A stretch of DNA of 64,000 nucleotides from positions 1 to 64,000 of the forward strand of contig CALUEU010000001.1 of NCBI GenBank assembly GCA_944319735.1. The letters run 5' to 3'. Both the position numbers and the translations under genes were made by a program. The notes under the pieces are model-generated. The model made no database searches and was not told where the DNA came from. It was given only the letters and a program-made list of their open reading frames with translations. Of this stretch, positions 1 to 8,209 are shown piece by piece (position 1 is the stretch's first letter; every line of letters begins with the position of its first letter). This DNA comes from an uncultured Methanomassiliicoccus sp. (lineage in GTDB: Archaea > Thermoplasmatota > Thermoplasmata > Methanomassiliicoccales > Methanomassiliicoccaceae).

Positions 1-77
1 CTAATCTAATCTAATCTAATCTAATCTAATCTAATCTAATCTAATCTAATCTAATCTAATCTAATCTAATCTAATCT
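1..77. repeat. CTAAT pentanucleotide tandem repeat, cut by window edge
   Basis: Fifteen perfect head-to-tail copies of CTAAT followed by CT. The array begins at base 1, so its full length lies outside the window. It is in non-coding sequence upstream of nothing obvious on the plus strand and downstream of the transporter ATPase gene. Such simple arrays vary in copy number by slippage; whether this one has a role cannot be seen. Confidence 0.97.
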
Positions 78-302
78 CGTATTAACTATTGTTTTTCCAA
101 GAGATTTAATGTTCTGCTTAATACCAACTTTCTTTATAGCTGATGGGTTTCTTTCGTTAATTTAAGTTCAACACAAAATCTAAAATCTCTGCAATAATAT
201 GTTTCAGATACCATAACTTGTTCTGCAGATGTTTACTTAATCCATCTTCTTAACATTCATGAAAGTATAAATGAAACAGAAAGATACAGGATAAAGTCTG
301 CA
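78..302. other. AT-rich non-coding stretch
   Basis: Between the CTAAT repeat and the end of the ABC transporter ATPase gene I see no convincing reading frame, RNA gene or hairpin terminator. It probably holds the 3' untranslated region of the minus-strand transporter operon. Confidence 0.5.
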
Positions 303-1097
303 TTAAAACTCATACCCAAGTGGAACCGGGCAGACATACTTCGAAGAATTCTGCGGAATGATCATCGGGACCCCGCGGTGATTGATTATCTCCACATCAA
401 TGTCATACACTTTTCTTATCAGTTCTTCAGTGATCACCTCCGGACCACCATAAGCCAATATCCTGCCTTCATTGATGAACATAAACTTGTCAGAGTAATG
501 AGCAGCTAGATTGATATCATGCATTGTCATCAAGGTACAGATTCCGCGGGATCTCACAACCTTTTCAATCATCTGCATCGTCTTATGCTGGTTCGCGATG
601 TCAAGATTGTTAGTGGGCTCATCAAGAATCAGAACTTTCGGTTCCTGTACAATCGCCCTGGCAATGTGGACCTTCTGGAACTCCCCGCCGCTGATGTTTG
701 TGATATACTTCAGAGACAAAGGTGCAAGACCCATGCCGTTGATCACCTCGCTTACTTTCTTAAGATCTTCACGAGTGGCATTCAGTTCAAAGTAGGGTTT
801 TCTTCCCAGCAGAATGGAGTCATATACAGTCATGCGGGATTTAGGCACAAACTGCGGCACATATCCAACATTCTTTGACATTTCTCTGCCTGAGAGTTTC
901 AAGATATCGGTGCCGTTGATGAGTATCTCTCCCCTCTGAGGCTTGTGCACGTTGCACAGACATTTCAGAAGAGTTGTCTTTCCAACCCCGTTGGGACCTA
1001 AGATAGAGATAATGTTATTCGCCTCAGCATCAAAGGAGATGTCTTTCAGTACACTGTCACCGCCGTATGAAAAGTTGAGATCTTCAACATGAAGCAT
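303..1097 (-). CDS. FecE/BtuD-type ABC transporter ATP-binding protein
   Basis: Cytoplasmic ATPase that powers import of a metal chelate (iron siderophore, heme or corrinoid). The 264-residue protein has Walker A GPNGVGKTT near residue 35, an ABC signature ISGGEFQKVHIARA near 137, Walker B VLILDEPTNNLD just after it, and the switch histidine in MTMHDINLAAH. Length is normal for the family. It is the last gene of a three-gene minus-strand operon (binding protein, permease, ATPase); its start overlaps the permease end by 14 bases, indicating translational coupling. The family is clear; the substrate cannot be read from the ATPase. Confidence 0.93.
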   Translation of the reverse strand: MLHVEDLNFSYGGDSVLKDISFDAEANNIISILGPNGVGKTTLLKCLCNVHKPQRGEILINGTDILKLSGREMSKNVGYVPQFVPKSRMTVYDSILLGRKPYFELNATREDLKKVSEVINGMGLAPLSLKYITNISGGEFQKVHIARAIVQEPKVLILDEPTNNLDIANQHKTMQMIEKVVRSRGICTLMTMHDINLAAHYSDKFMFINEGRILAYGGPEVITEELIRKVYDIDVEIINHRGVPMIIPQNSSKYVCPVPLGYEF

Positions 1098-2226
1098 TTT
1101 TCTTGTACCCCCTGACTAAGACATACAGGAACAAAGGACCTCCGATTGCAGAGGTGATTATGCCAACTGGAATTACTACGTCAAACGCATAATGGCTGAT
1201 AATATGGGCAATCATCATGATGATGGAACCTACCAGCATGGAACCGATGAGAAGGTACCTGTTGTCATTGCCGATGACTCTCTTCACAATGTGTGGGGCA
1301 GCGAGTCCGATGAAGCCTATCACTCCCATGTAGGAGACGGTAACGGCAGTTATGACTGCAGACATTGTAAGGCCTACAAGTCTTGTCCTGGAGATATTCA
1401 ATCCTAAGCCTCTTGCAACTTCTTCCCCTGCTTCCATTGCATTGTAGTCCCAGCGTTTCCAGAGAAAATAGATAATTCCAACTAAGCTTACAAAAAAGAT
1501 TATTTTCAGACCGTCCCAGCCGACTTTGTCAAGGCTTCCGAACTGCCAGAATACGATCGAAGAAAGAGCTACATCATCTGCAATATATTGTGTAAATGCC
1601 AGAGCAGCGGAAAATATGGCGCTGATAGCCATTCCCGCCAGCACCAGACTTTCAGGCGAAGCACTGGTGAATTTTGAAAGAATTATTATCAGAGCAGTGG
1701 CAGCCATAGCAAAGACAAAGGCGCAGATTGTCACAATCGCAGGATTGTTTATAATCGGATAAGCAGCAGTGGATCCAAACACGATTCCCCCATTCAGGAC
1801 TAAGATTCCTACAGCAGCACCGAAAGCTGATGCATTGGACAAGCCGAGAGTGAAAGGTGAAGCCAGAGGATTTTTGAGGATGCTTTGCATAACAGCTCCA
1901 GAGATGCCTAAGGCGCATCCAGCCAGCAGAGCGGCTGCAATTCTGGGAAGTCTCAAATCCCAGATCACATCATCATTCCATGTGTCGCCCTTATTGAAAA
2001 TATGCTGAATAATCTGAGAATAAGACAGTCCGGTATCCCCGAGACCTAATGTAAAGATTATCAGTGCAACCAAAATCACCAGCATTGAAACTAAGAATAA
2101 AATTTTCCGGCGGGCATATTTCAAATACCCGTCGGTGATAGTATCAGTCTCAGTTTCCCTGCTGAGATCCAGCACTTTTTCTTTTTTTAAAGAAGAAAAA
2201 ATTGAAAGATGTTTGTCATCAGCCAA
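1084..2226 (-). CDS. FecCD-family ABC transporter permease
   Basis: Inner membrane permease of 380 residues in the FecCD/BtuC family, which forms a homodimer channel for iron siderophores, heme or vitamin B12. A cytoplasmic N-terminal tail of about 40 residues precedes the first membrane segment (LFLVSMLVILVALIIF). Family hallmarks are visible: LRLPRIAAALLAGCALGISGAVMQ, the NPLASPFTLGLS loop, and GLAAPHIVKRVIGNDNRYL near the C terminus, which contacts the ATPase. About ten membrane helices are expected. It sits 9 bases after the binding-protein gene and overlaps the ATPase gene, so the three are co-transcribed. Confidence 0.93.
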   Translation of the reverse strand: MADDKHLSIFSSLKKEKVLDLSRETETDTITDGYLKYARRKILFLVSMLVILVALIIFTLGLGDTGLSYSQIIQHIFNKGDTWNDDVIWDLRLPRIAAALLAGCALGISGAVMQSILKNPLASPFTLGLSNASAFGAAVGILVLNGGIVFGSTAAYPIINNPAIVTICAFVFAMAATALIIILSKFTSASPESLVLAGMAISAIFSAALAFTQYIADDVALSSIVFWQFGSLDKVGWDGLKIIFFVSLVGIIYFLWKRWDYNAMEAGEEVARGLGLNISRTRLVGLTMSAVITAVTVSYMGVIGFIGLAAPHIVKRVIGNDNRYLLIGSMLVGSIIMMIAHIISHYAFDVVIPVGIITSAIGGPLFLYVLVRGYKKNASC

Positions 2227-2235
2227 TATACCACC

Positions 2236-3453
2236 TTATGCTGCGCTGAAGGTATATCCGCCGGCATTCTTCACAATCTCCACCTCGCTGAACAACGGCA
2301 GTTCAACGCCGTTTTTTGATGATTTTTCTATAAAGAACTGCGACATGTCGTCAAGGACTGAAGAACCGTCTGAGCCGTAAAAGAATTCAAAGATTTCCGT
2401 CATCTTTTTCATTACGTCCTCAGTGCTCATGGAGTCATAGAGAAGGTGGCTTATGTAGAACGAACCCACCAATGAAACATCCCAGTTGCAGCCGTCCCAC
2501 ACGATCGGCAGGACGGTATACATTGAAATGTCATTGGATGGGTCGGCATCGTTATTCACGCCGTAGATGTAGCTCATAACCAGCTGGCTGTTGTTATTTC
2601 CAATGATTTTATCGGAGGAGGAAGGATCGATAAGCATCATGGTCATGTTCAGCTTGGCAACGGTTTCCACATCCAGTTCTACTTTTGTATCGTTACTTTT
2701 ATTATACACATTGCTTACGCCGTTGACTTCCAGAGGCGCATAGAATGGAAAGGTGACGTTGAGAGGGTTTGAACCGCTGATTGTAAGACCGGAGGTTATT
2801 ATTCTTTCGTCCGTAGTTCCAATCATTGATTTTAACTCCTGAAGATATTTGTTGAATCCGCTGATGAGCTCTTCAGCTCTGTCGTTCTCTTTCAAAACCT
2901 TACCCAGCTGGGTGATCTGCTGCGTAAAATCATTATTCAGCTCATATGTCGCAGGATCCCAATAGGCAGCGCTGGTGCTCATAGACTTAAGAACAAAGAC
3001 TGGAACGGCCTTTGCTAAGATATTCACCATGTCTGCATAGTTAGCATACACATTTCCGCTGACAATTACCAGACTAGGCTGGAGATTTGCCACCCTTTCA
3101 ACATCTTCAGCAGTAAGAGAATTATCAGAGTGTACTTTTGTCAATTTATCATAGTCATATGCATATGAGTATGCCCTACCGTTCTTGCTATCAGTAACAT
3201 CTCCATCATCCACCTCGATGACTTTCTCATTTAAATTGAAATATGAAACAAATCTAAGAGGATCTACACTTCCAAATGTCACAATACCCTTGTCAAGATT
3301 GTCCGGTATCACTACGCTTCTGCCGGCCATGTCTTTAACAGTATCTGATGACTCGTCTCCCTTGGTATCATCAGAATTCCAGGTAAACACAATTGCAGCC
3401 CCTGCCACAATTATGATTGCGATCAAACATACAGCTGCAATTTTAGTTTTCAT
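2236..3453 (-). CDS. Metal-chelate ABC transporter substrate-binding protein
   Basis: Extracytoplasmic receptor for the transporter, 405 residues. An N-terminal hydrophobic segment (roughly residues 4-25) followed by an acidic, serine-rich linker suggests a membrane-anchored lipoprotein-like receptor. The segment VKDMAGRSVVIPDNLDK is the usual opening of FecB/TroA-type binding proteins, and PSLVIVSG matches their hinge-proximal strand. The substrate is uncertain: iron siderophore, heme or corrinoid are all possible. It is first in its operon and divergent from the FmdE-like gene, with about 90 bases between the two starts for both promoters. Confidence 0.85.
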   Translation of the reverse strand: MKTKIAAVCLIAIIIVAGAAIVFTWNSDDTKGDESSDTVKDMAGRSVVIPDNLDKGIVTFGSVDPLRFVSYFNLNEKVIEVDDGDVTDSKNGRAYSYAYDYDKLTKVHSDNSLTAEDVERVANLQPSLVIVSGNVYANYADMVNILAKAVPVFVLKSMSTSAAYWDPATYELNNDFTQQITQLGKVLKENDRAEELISGFNKYLQELKSMIGTTDERIITSGLTISGSNPLNVTFPFYAPLEVNGVSNVYNKSNDTKVELDVETVAKLNMTMMLIDPSSSDKIIGNNNSQLVMSYIYGVNNDADPSNDISMYTVLPIVWDGCNWDVSLVGSFYISHLLYDSMSTEDVMKKMTEIFEFFYGSDGSSVLDDMSQFFIEKSSKNGVELPLFSEVEIVKNAGGYTFSAA

Positions 3454-3547
3454 CTAATGTGCATAATTAACCATCTAGTATATGAGTATTACTTTTTTAA
3501 ATAAAGTAACATTAAGTTTATCTGCAAAATTCACATTCAGTAAAAGT

Positions 3548-4084
3548 ATGGATGAAAAACTATGGAAAAAGTGTATTGATTTTCACGGGCATGTCTGTCC
3601 AGGCCTTGCCTTTGGATATAAAGCCTCTGAGACTGCCGCTGAAATTCTCAGAATTCCCATGGAGAAAGCGAAAGACGAAGAGATCGTTTGCATTTCAGAA
3701 AATGATGCCTGCGGCGTAGACTGCATTCAATACCTACTTTCCTGCACAGTCGGCAAAGGCAACCTGCTTTTCAGAGTTACCGGAAAACCGGTATACACAT
3801 TCTTCAGGAGAGACAGTAAGAAAGGAATAAGACTGGTTGTTAGAGACTTTAACAAAGATTTGTACAGCAGAGAAGAACTAATTCAGCATATTCTTGACAG
3901 TCCTGCAGATGATATCTTCGACATCAGTGAACCGAGGTTCAAGCTGCCTGAAAAAGCAAGAAAGTTTCAGAGCATAACCTGCGAATGCTGCGGGGAATCA
4001 GCAAGAGAAGATAAAATCAGGCTGCAGGATGGAAAGAAAGTCTGTTTAGACTGTTTTGAAAGTTATGAAAGGTCTTTTCTATGA
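3548..4084 (+). CDS. FmdE-family protein with C-terminal zinc ribbon
   Basis: A 178-residue member of the FmdE family, named after a protein co-purified with molybdenum formylmethanofuran dehydrogenase; true function is not settled. The N-terminal domain shows DFHGHVCPGLAFGYKA and SENDACGVDCIQYLLSCTVGKGN, conserved cysteine/histidine motifs of the family. The C terminus carries CECCG and CLDC, a four-cysteine zinc ribbon. I start it at the ATG at 3548 because the family normally begins just before the HGHxCPG motif; an ATG 66 bases upstream would add an unconserved extension. Divergent placement next to a FecBCD importer suggests a role in metal or cofactor handling, an inference only. Confidence 0.85.
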   Translation: MDEKLWKKCIDFHGHVCPGLAFGYKASETAAEILRIPMEKAKDEEIVCISENDACGVDCIQYLLSCTVGKGNLLFRVTGKPVYTFFRRDSKKGIRLVVRDFNKDLYSREELIQHILDSPADDIFDISEPRFKLPEKARKFQSITCECCGESAREDKIRLQDGKKVCLDCFESYERSFL

Positions 4085-4129
4085 ACTGTAAGCGGACATT
4101 TAGTCTGCACATCTCCTTCAAATCTCAAA

Positions 4130-4192
4130 GTTTGTACATTGGAATGCATAAACTCTCATAAGTTTGTAAGTTTGTGCATTAGAATGCATAAA
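4130..4192. promoter_or_regulatory. Direct repeats upstream of the DUF4143 ATPase gene
   Basis: Two 23-base copies, at 4130-4152 and 4170-4192, differ at two positions; each contains TTTGT(A/G)CATT and GAATGCATAAA. Their starts are 40 bases apart, close to four helical turns. The second copy ends about 55 bases before the start codon at 4248. This arrangement would suit cooperative binding by a regulator, but no factor is known. Confidence 0.45.
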
Positions 4193-4247
4193 ATAGTAAA
4201 AAATGCATATGTCATTCATATCATCGATACTATGAAAGGAGTTAGAG

Positions 4248-5432
4248 ATGGAAGTAATTCGCGAAGAATACCTGAAACAGTTGAGACTGGGAAAGAATCA
4301 TCAAGAGCTGATTAAGATAGTCACGGGTATCCGCAGATGCGGCAAATCCACGCTGATAAAACAATTCATAAATGAACTCAGGTCATCAGGTGAAGAGTCC
4401 ATACTGTACATCAACTTCGAAGATATCGAACATAGTGAATACAATACATTCAGAGATCTGAATGCATACATAAAGGATAATGTCAATCCCGACAGAAAAA
4501 CATACGTATTCTTCGATGAAATCCAAAGAATCGAAGGCTGGGAGAAGTCCATAAACGCGCTTATGATCAGCTATGACACCGACATATATATTACTGGATC
4601 TAACGCATACTTACTTTCTTCAGAACTTTCAACTTATCTTTCTGGAAGATATGTAGAAATCAAGATGACTCCTTTTTCATTCAAGGAATATCTCAAACTG
4701 CATCCAGCAGATCAAAATCACAGCTTAAATATGAGATTTTCTGACTACATCTGGACAGGATCGATGCCGATGATTAATCCTGATGAGGATGAATCGTTTA
4801 ACCGCATGATCCTTGATTCTATATACAATACTATAGTGGTAAAAGACATTACACCCAGAAGTAAAATAAAAAGCATTAACACTTTGAATTCGATAGTCCG
4901 ATTTTTATTTTCCAACATAGGAAATATTACTTCTGCGTCATCCATAGCAAAGCAAATTGAATCAGATCCAAGGGTTGTTGAAAACTGCTTGAAAGCACTG
5001 GAAGATGCATACATTGTTGAGAAAGCTGAACGTTATGACATACGTGGAAAAAAGCTGCTGAAAACTCTTGAGAAATACTATGTTGAAGACACAGGCATAA
5101 GAAATGCCATATTAGGAATTTCTTCCAGAGAAGATATCAGCAGACAGCTGGAAAACATAGCATATCTTGAACTCAAGAGGAGAGGGTATCAGATTTGCGT
5201 GGGCAGATATGGTGATCAGGAAGTCGACTTTACGGCCATGAAGGGAGACGTGAAAGAATACTACCAGATTTCCATGAGCATTAAGGATGAAAATACGTAT
5301 GCCAGAGAAACAAGGTCATTGAATTCCATAAAAGACAGCCATCCTAAAACAATACTTACGTTAGATGAAATGAAGTTCATTACAAATGAAGGTATTAAAG
5401 TAAAAAACATCATAGACTGGCTTTTAGAATGA
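4248..5432 (+). CDS. AAA+ ATPase with DUF4143 C-terminal domain
   Basis: A 394-residue archaeal/bacterial ATPase of the AAA_14 plus DUF4143 type. Walker A is GIRRCGKST near residue 27, and Walker B is YVFFDEIQR near 88; the sensor region is YITGSNAYLLSSELSTYLSGRY. The C-terminal domain contains the restriction-endonuclease-like signature of this family, ending in a strand (DFTAMKG) and YYQISMSI. Members are abundant, often single-gene, accessory elements of unknown role. A ribosome-binding site AAAGGAG lies just before the ATG. It stands alone, without operon partners. Confidence 0.88.
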   Translation: MEVIREEYLKQLRLGKNHQELIKIVTGIRRCGKSTLIKQFINELRSSGEESILYINFEDIEHSEYNTFRDLNAYIKDNVNPDRKTYVFFDEIQRIEGWEKSINALMISYDTDIYITGSNAYLLSSELSTYLSGRYVEIKMTPFSFKEYLKLHPADQNHSLNMRFSDYIWTGSMPMINPDEDESFNRMILDSIYNTIVVKDITPRSKIKSINTLNSIVRFLFSNIGNITSASSIAKQIESDPRVVENCLKALEDAYIVEKAERYDIRGKKLLKTLEKYYVEDTGIRNAILGISSREDISRQLENIAYLELKRRGYQICVGRYGDQEVDFTAMKGDVKEYYQISMSIKDENTYARETRSLNSIKDSHPKTILTLDEMKFITNEGIKVKNIIDWLLE

Positions 5433-5504
5433 ACTATATCTATGAAAAATTAAATTTACATTTAGTAATTAACTAAGATAGTATATACAAAAATTATAAG
5501 ATAT

Positions 5505-5620
5505 ATCGTAATTACGATTAAACTATATAATCAAACACAATCACTTTTTAAGCTTAACTGAGCACTAGCTAGATAAATATAAATAGTTAATCTAGATTAA
5601 GTAAGTTGACTTAACTATTT
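5505..5620. promoter_or_regulatory. Palindrome cluster upstream of marR, probable MarR operators
   Basis: Several inverted repeats crowd the 130 bases before the MarR gene: a perfect 14-base palindrome ATCGTAATTACGAT at 5505-5518, another, TTAATCTAGATTAA, at 5587-5600, and 10-base arms AAATAGTTAA (5581-5590) and TTAACTATTT (5611-5620) around the second. MarR proteins bind short palindromes and usually repress their own operon, so autoregulation of the marR-MATE pair is a reasonable inference. Confidence 0.55.
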
Positions 5621-5634
5621 AGTGAGATGGATAA

Positions 5635-6081
5635 ATGAACCTAGAGGATTCAATGGACAGACTCTGGTATGAAATCACTGTAAACCAGCTGCGCAATCGC
5701 CAGGATAAATGCATGAAAGACATATCATGCAATACCAGCATGTATCTCGATCTGATTAAGTTCAGAGATAAAGCTACAGTAAGTTCCATTGCAGACGATC
5801 TTGACATCTCCAAAGCTGCAGTAACGATGAAAGTTAACGAGCTAGTTAAGCAGGGCCTGGTAAAGAAAGTACAAAGTGAGGAAGACAAACGCATCAACTA
5901 CCTTGAAGTTACAGATACAATATCTGAAGACTACGAGATTTACTTCAGGCCCTTGAGGCATGCAATAGAGACGATTAGAGAAAAATACACACAAGAAAAG
6001 ATAGATGTGTTCTGTGAAGTTCTAGAAACATTCAGTGACTGTTTCCAGAGCTGCAATAAGGCACATAAAGAGGAGTTATGA
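5635..6081 (+). CDS. MarR-family transcriptional regulator
   Basis: A 148-residue dimeric winged-helix repressor. The DNA-binding region runs from about residue 42 to 100: ATVSSIADDLDISKAAVTMKVNELVKQG is split here as helix (SSIADDL), turn and recognition helix (SKAAVTMKVNEL), and the wing contains the typical basic DKR of SEEDKRINYL. Helices at both ends form the dimer interface. The stop codon overlaps the start of the MATE exporter gene by 4 bases (ATGA), so the regulator and pump are co-expressed; the pump's substrate is the likely inducer. Palindromes lie directly upstream. Confidence 0.9.
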   Translation: MNLEDSMDRLWYEITVNQLRNRQDKCMKDISCNTSMYLDLIKFRDKATVSSIADDLDISKAAVTMKVNELVKQGLVKKVQSEEDKRINYLEVTDTISEDYEIYFRPLRHAIETIREKYTQEKIDVFCEVLETFSDCFQSCNKAHKEEL

Positions 6082-7424
6082 CCAACCCACTCTCAAAAGA
6101 TTTTAATTACAAATCATTGCTGATGTTTGCACTACCTACGGCAGTAATGATGGTCGTCGTTTCACTGTATACCATAGTGGACGGCATATTCATTGCAAGG
6201 TACGTGGGCTCGAATGCTCTTGCTTCTATAAATATCGTGAGTCCTTTCTACTCAGCGATTCTAGCCATAGGCGTAATGCTGGGTACTGGAGGAAGCGCCA
6301 TAATTGCCAAAAGAATGGGAGAAGGAGTTATCGAAAAAGCAAGAAAGAACTTCTCCATGATAATTCTGACAGGATTTATTGCAGGTGTAGTAATATCAGT
6401 AATCGGACTGCTCTTTCTTGATCCCCTCATATATATGCTGGGGTCAAGCGACCTGCTGTTCGGATACTGTAAAGACTATCTGCAGATCCTGCTGATGTTC
6501 ATGCCTGCTTTTATTCTGCAGGTAATGTTTCAGACACTGTTCGTAACTGCCGGAAAACCTAAACTGGGATTAACACTGATCGTGGGAGCAGGAGTTCTCA
6601 ATGTCCTTTTCGACTATATTTTCATTGTAGTTATGGAACTTGGCGTGGCAGGTGCGGCTTTAGGAACATCAATAGGTTTCATGCTGCCTGCAGTTGTGGG
6701 AGTAGGATACTTCCTGACTAAAAAGAACAATCTGCATTTCACTAAGCCGGATGCTGACTGGCGTGCGCTGAGTAAGACATGTACCAACGGTTCGTCGGAA
6801 ATGGTGACCAACCTTGCAAACGGTATGATGATATTCCTGTTCAACTACCAAATGATGAGGTATGTCGGAGAAGACGGCGTAGCTGCCATCACTACAGTAA
6901 CCTATGCTCAGTTCATCTTCACGGCAATATACTTCGGATTCTCAACCGGCGTGGCGCCTATCCTGAGTTACAACTACGGCAGCGGCAATAAAGAGCGCTT
7001 GAGAAAAGTCTTCAAAATGAGTGCTACAATAATTGTCATACTGTCGATAAGCGCATTCGTTCTGGCACTGGTGCTAGCACCTACGATTACGAATATATTC
7101 CTTCAGGAAGGAACATACGCATACAGCCTGGCAATGAGCGGATTCTACATATTCGTTGTGGAATTCCTCTTCTGTGGAATGAATATCTATTCCAGTGCAT
7201 TCTTCACCGCACTCTCAAATGGAAAGGTCTCAGCATTCATATCGCTGATGAGGACATTCGTGTTCATTTCCATAGCTGTGCTGGTCCTTCCAATATATAT
7301 GGGACTGAACGGTATCTGGATCGCGGTGCCGCTGGCTGAGTTCCTGACTATCTGGATATCCATATATCTGATAAGGAGCAGCGGATACACAAGGAAATAC
7401 GAAACACAAATTGCTTCCAGCTGA
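6078..7424 (+). CDS. MATE-family multidrug/cation efflux transporter
   Basis: A 448-residue integral membrane protein with about 12 helices in two homologous bundles, of the MATE (DinF/NorM-like) family that exports drugs or metabolites in exchange for sodium or protons. Visible family features include the first-helix region ALPTAVMMVVVSLYTIVDGIFIARYVG, GTGGSAIIAKRMGEG after helix 2, and the matching second-half motif FGFSTGVAPILSYNYGSGNKERLRK. Length is typical. It is co-transcribed with the overlapping marR gene. A strong hairpin follows the gene. Confidence 0.93.
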   Translation: MTNPLSKDFNYKSLLMFALPTAVMMVVVSLYTIVDGIFIARYVGSNALASINIVSPFYSAILAIGVMLGTGGSAIIAKRMGEGVIEKARKNFSMIILTGFIAGVVISVIGLLFLDPLIYMLGSSDLLFGYCKDYLQILLMFMPAFILQVMFQTLFVTAGKPKLGLTLIVGAGVLNVLFDYIFIVVMELGVAGAALGTSIGFMLPAVVGVGYFLTKKNNLHFTKPDADWRALSKTCTNGSSEMVTNLANGMMIFLFNYQMMRYVGEDGVAAITTVTYAQFIFTAIYFGFSTGVAPILSYNYGSGNKERLRKVFKMSATIIVILSISAFVLALVLAPTITNIFLQEGTYAYSLAMSGFYIFVVEFLFCGMNIYSSAFFTALSNGKVSAFISLMRTFVFISIAVLVLPIYMGLNGIWIAVPLAEFLTIWISIYLIRSSGYTRKYETQIASS

Positions 7425-7431
7425 TTTAAAC

Positions 7432-7457
7432 AGCAGCCCCTGTCTGCCGGGGCTGCT
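7432..7457 (+). terminator. GC-rich hairpin after the MATE gene
   Basis: Perfect 9-bp stem AGCAGCCCC / GGGGCTGCT with an 8-base loop, beginning 7 bases after the MATE stop codon. It is a likely 3'-end or RNA-stabilising structure; there is no long U tract immediately after it. Confidence 0.6.
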
Positions 7458-7526
7458 CAAACCGTTTTCAATGATCTCTGCGGTTGTTTCAAAATAAGAT
7501 GTGATTTTTGATCGTGTATCAGTAAA

Positions 7527-7546
7527 GTATATACCTATGTATATAC
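7527..7546. promoter_or_regulatory. Twin GTATATAC palindromes before mazE
   Basis: The self-complementary octamer GTATATAC occurs at 7527-7534 and again at 7539-7546, ending 17 bases before the mazE start. MazE/MazEF complexes bind palindromes in their own promoters, so this is a candidate autoregulatory operator; it could also include TATA-like promoter elements. Confidence 0.45.
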
Positions 7547-7563
7547 ATCTATTCAACAGTAAT

Positions 7564-7809
7564 ATGCAAGCGATTATTCAAAAATGGGGAAATTCTCAGG
7601 GAATAAGAATACCAAAGGCATTCTTAGATGCAATGGGGATGTCGGAGAACGATACAGTAGAATTACAAAGAGTAGATGATGGGATAATTATCAAAAAATT
7701 ACAGACAAAAAAAAGTCTAACCCTCTCTGATATCTTTCAAGGATATGATGAAAATGAACAGCAAGAAGAATATGATTGGGGTAAACCAACTGGCAGAGAA
7801 GTGTGGTAA
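7564..7809 (+). CDS. MazE-like AbrB-fold antitoxin
   Basis: An 81-residue antitoxin. The N-terminal 45 residues form a SpoVT/AbrB swapped-hairpin DNA-binding domain: QAIIQKWGNSQGIRIPKAFLD, then NDTVELQRVDDGIIIKKL. The C-terminal part (DENEQQEEYDWGKPTGREVW) is acidic and would wrap around and block the toxin, as in MazE. I begin at the ATG at 7564 rather than the GTG at 7501, because AbrB domains start just before the QKWGNS motif and the longer form adds an unrelated tail. The toxin gene follows after 2 bases. Confidence 0.9.
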   Translation: MQAIIQKWGNSQGIRIPKAFLDAMGMSENDTVELQRVDDGIIIKKLQTKKSLTLSDIFQGYDENEQQEEYDWGKPTGREVW

Positions 7810-7811
7810 TC

Positions 7812-8138
7812 ATGTATTTACCCAAACAAGGCGATATTGTATATCTTGATTTTAATCCGCAGTCTGGACATGAACAGGCTGGAAGAAGACCAGGCCTGAT
7901 CGTGAGCAATGATGAATTTTTTAATCATACTAAACTTGCTATTGTTTGTCCAATTATGAATACGAATAATCATTTTCCATTGCATATCCAGTTAGATGAC
8001 AGAATTAAAACCACAGGCTGTGTATTGACTGAACACCTAAAGTGTTTAGACATTATGAGTAGAAATGTACAATACGTAGAACAAATACCGCAAGATATTC
8101 TATCAAAAGTAATCTCGTACATTCATACATTCTATTAA
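7812..8138 (+). CDS. MazF-like endoribonuclease toxin
   Basis: A 108-residue PemK/MazF toxin, a ribosome-independent mRNA interferase. Family landmarks: GDIVYLDFNPQSGHEQAGRR at the N terminus (loop with the catalytic arginine region), PGLIVSNDEFFN, VCPIMNTN, and LKCLDIMSRNVQYVEQIP near the C terminus. I use the ATG at 7812; a GTG at 7803 overlaps the mazE end and would add three residues. Together with mazE it forms a complete toxin-antitoxin pair placed tail-to-tail with the cas operon. Cleavage specificity cannot be predicted from sequence. Confidence 0.92.
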   Translation: MYLPKQGDIVYLDFNPQSGHEQAGRRPGLIVSNDEFFNHTKLAIVCPIMNTNNHFPLHIQLDDRIKTTGCVLTEHLKCLDIMSRNVQYVEQIPQDILSKVISYIHTFY

Positions 8139-8177
8139 CTAAATAACTGCAGCGTCTTAATGAATATTAAGAAAACA

Positions 8178-8198
8178 GGCTATGAATAGATCATAGCC
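8178..8198. terminator. Hairpin between convergent mazF and cas7
   Basis: Perfect 8-bp stem GGCTATGA / TCATAGCC with a 5-base loop sits in the 71-base gap between the mazF stop and the cas7 stop. Its position suggests a shared bidirectional 3'-end element. Confidence 0.5.
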
Positions 8199-8209
8199 CG
8201 TAAAATCGT

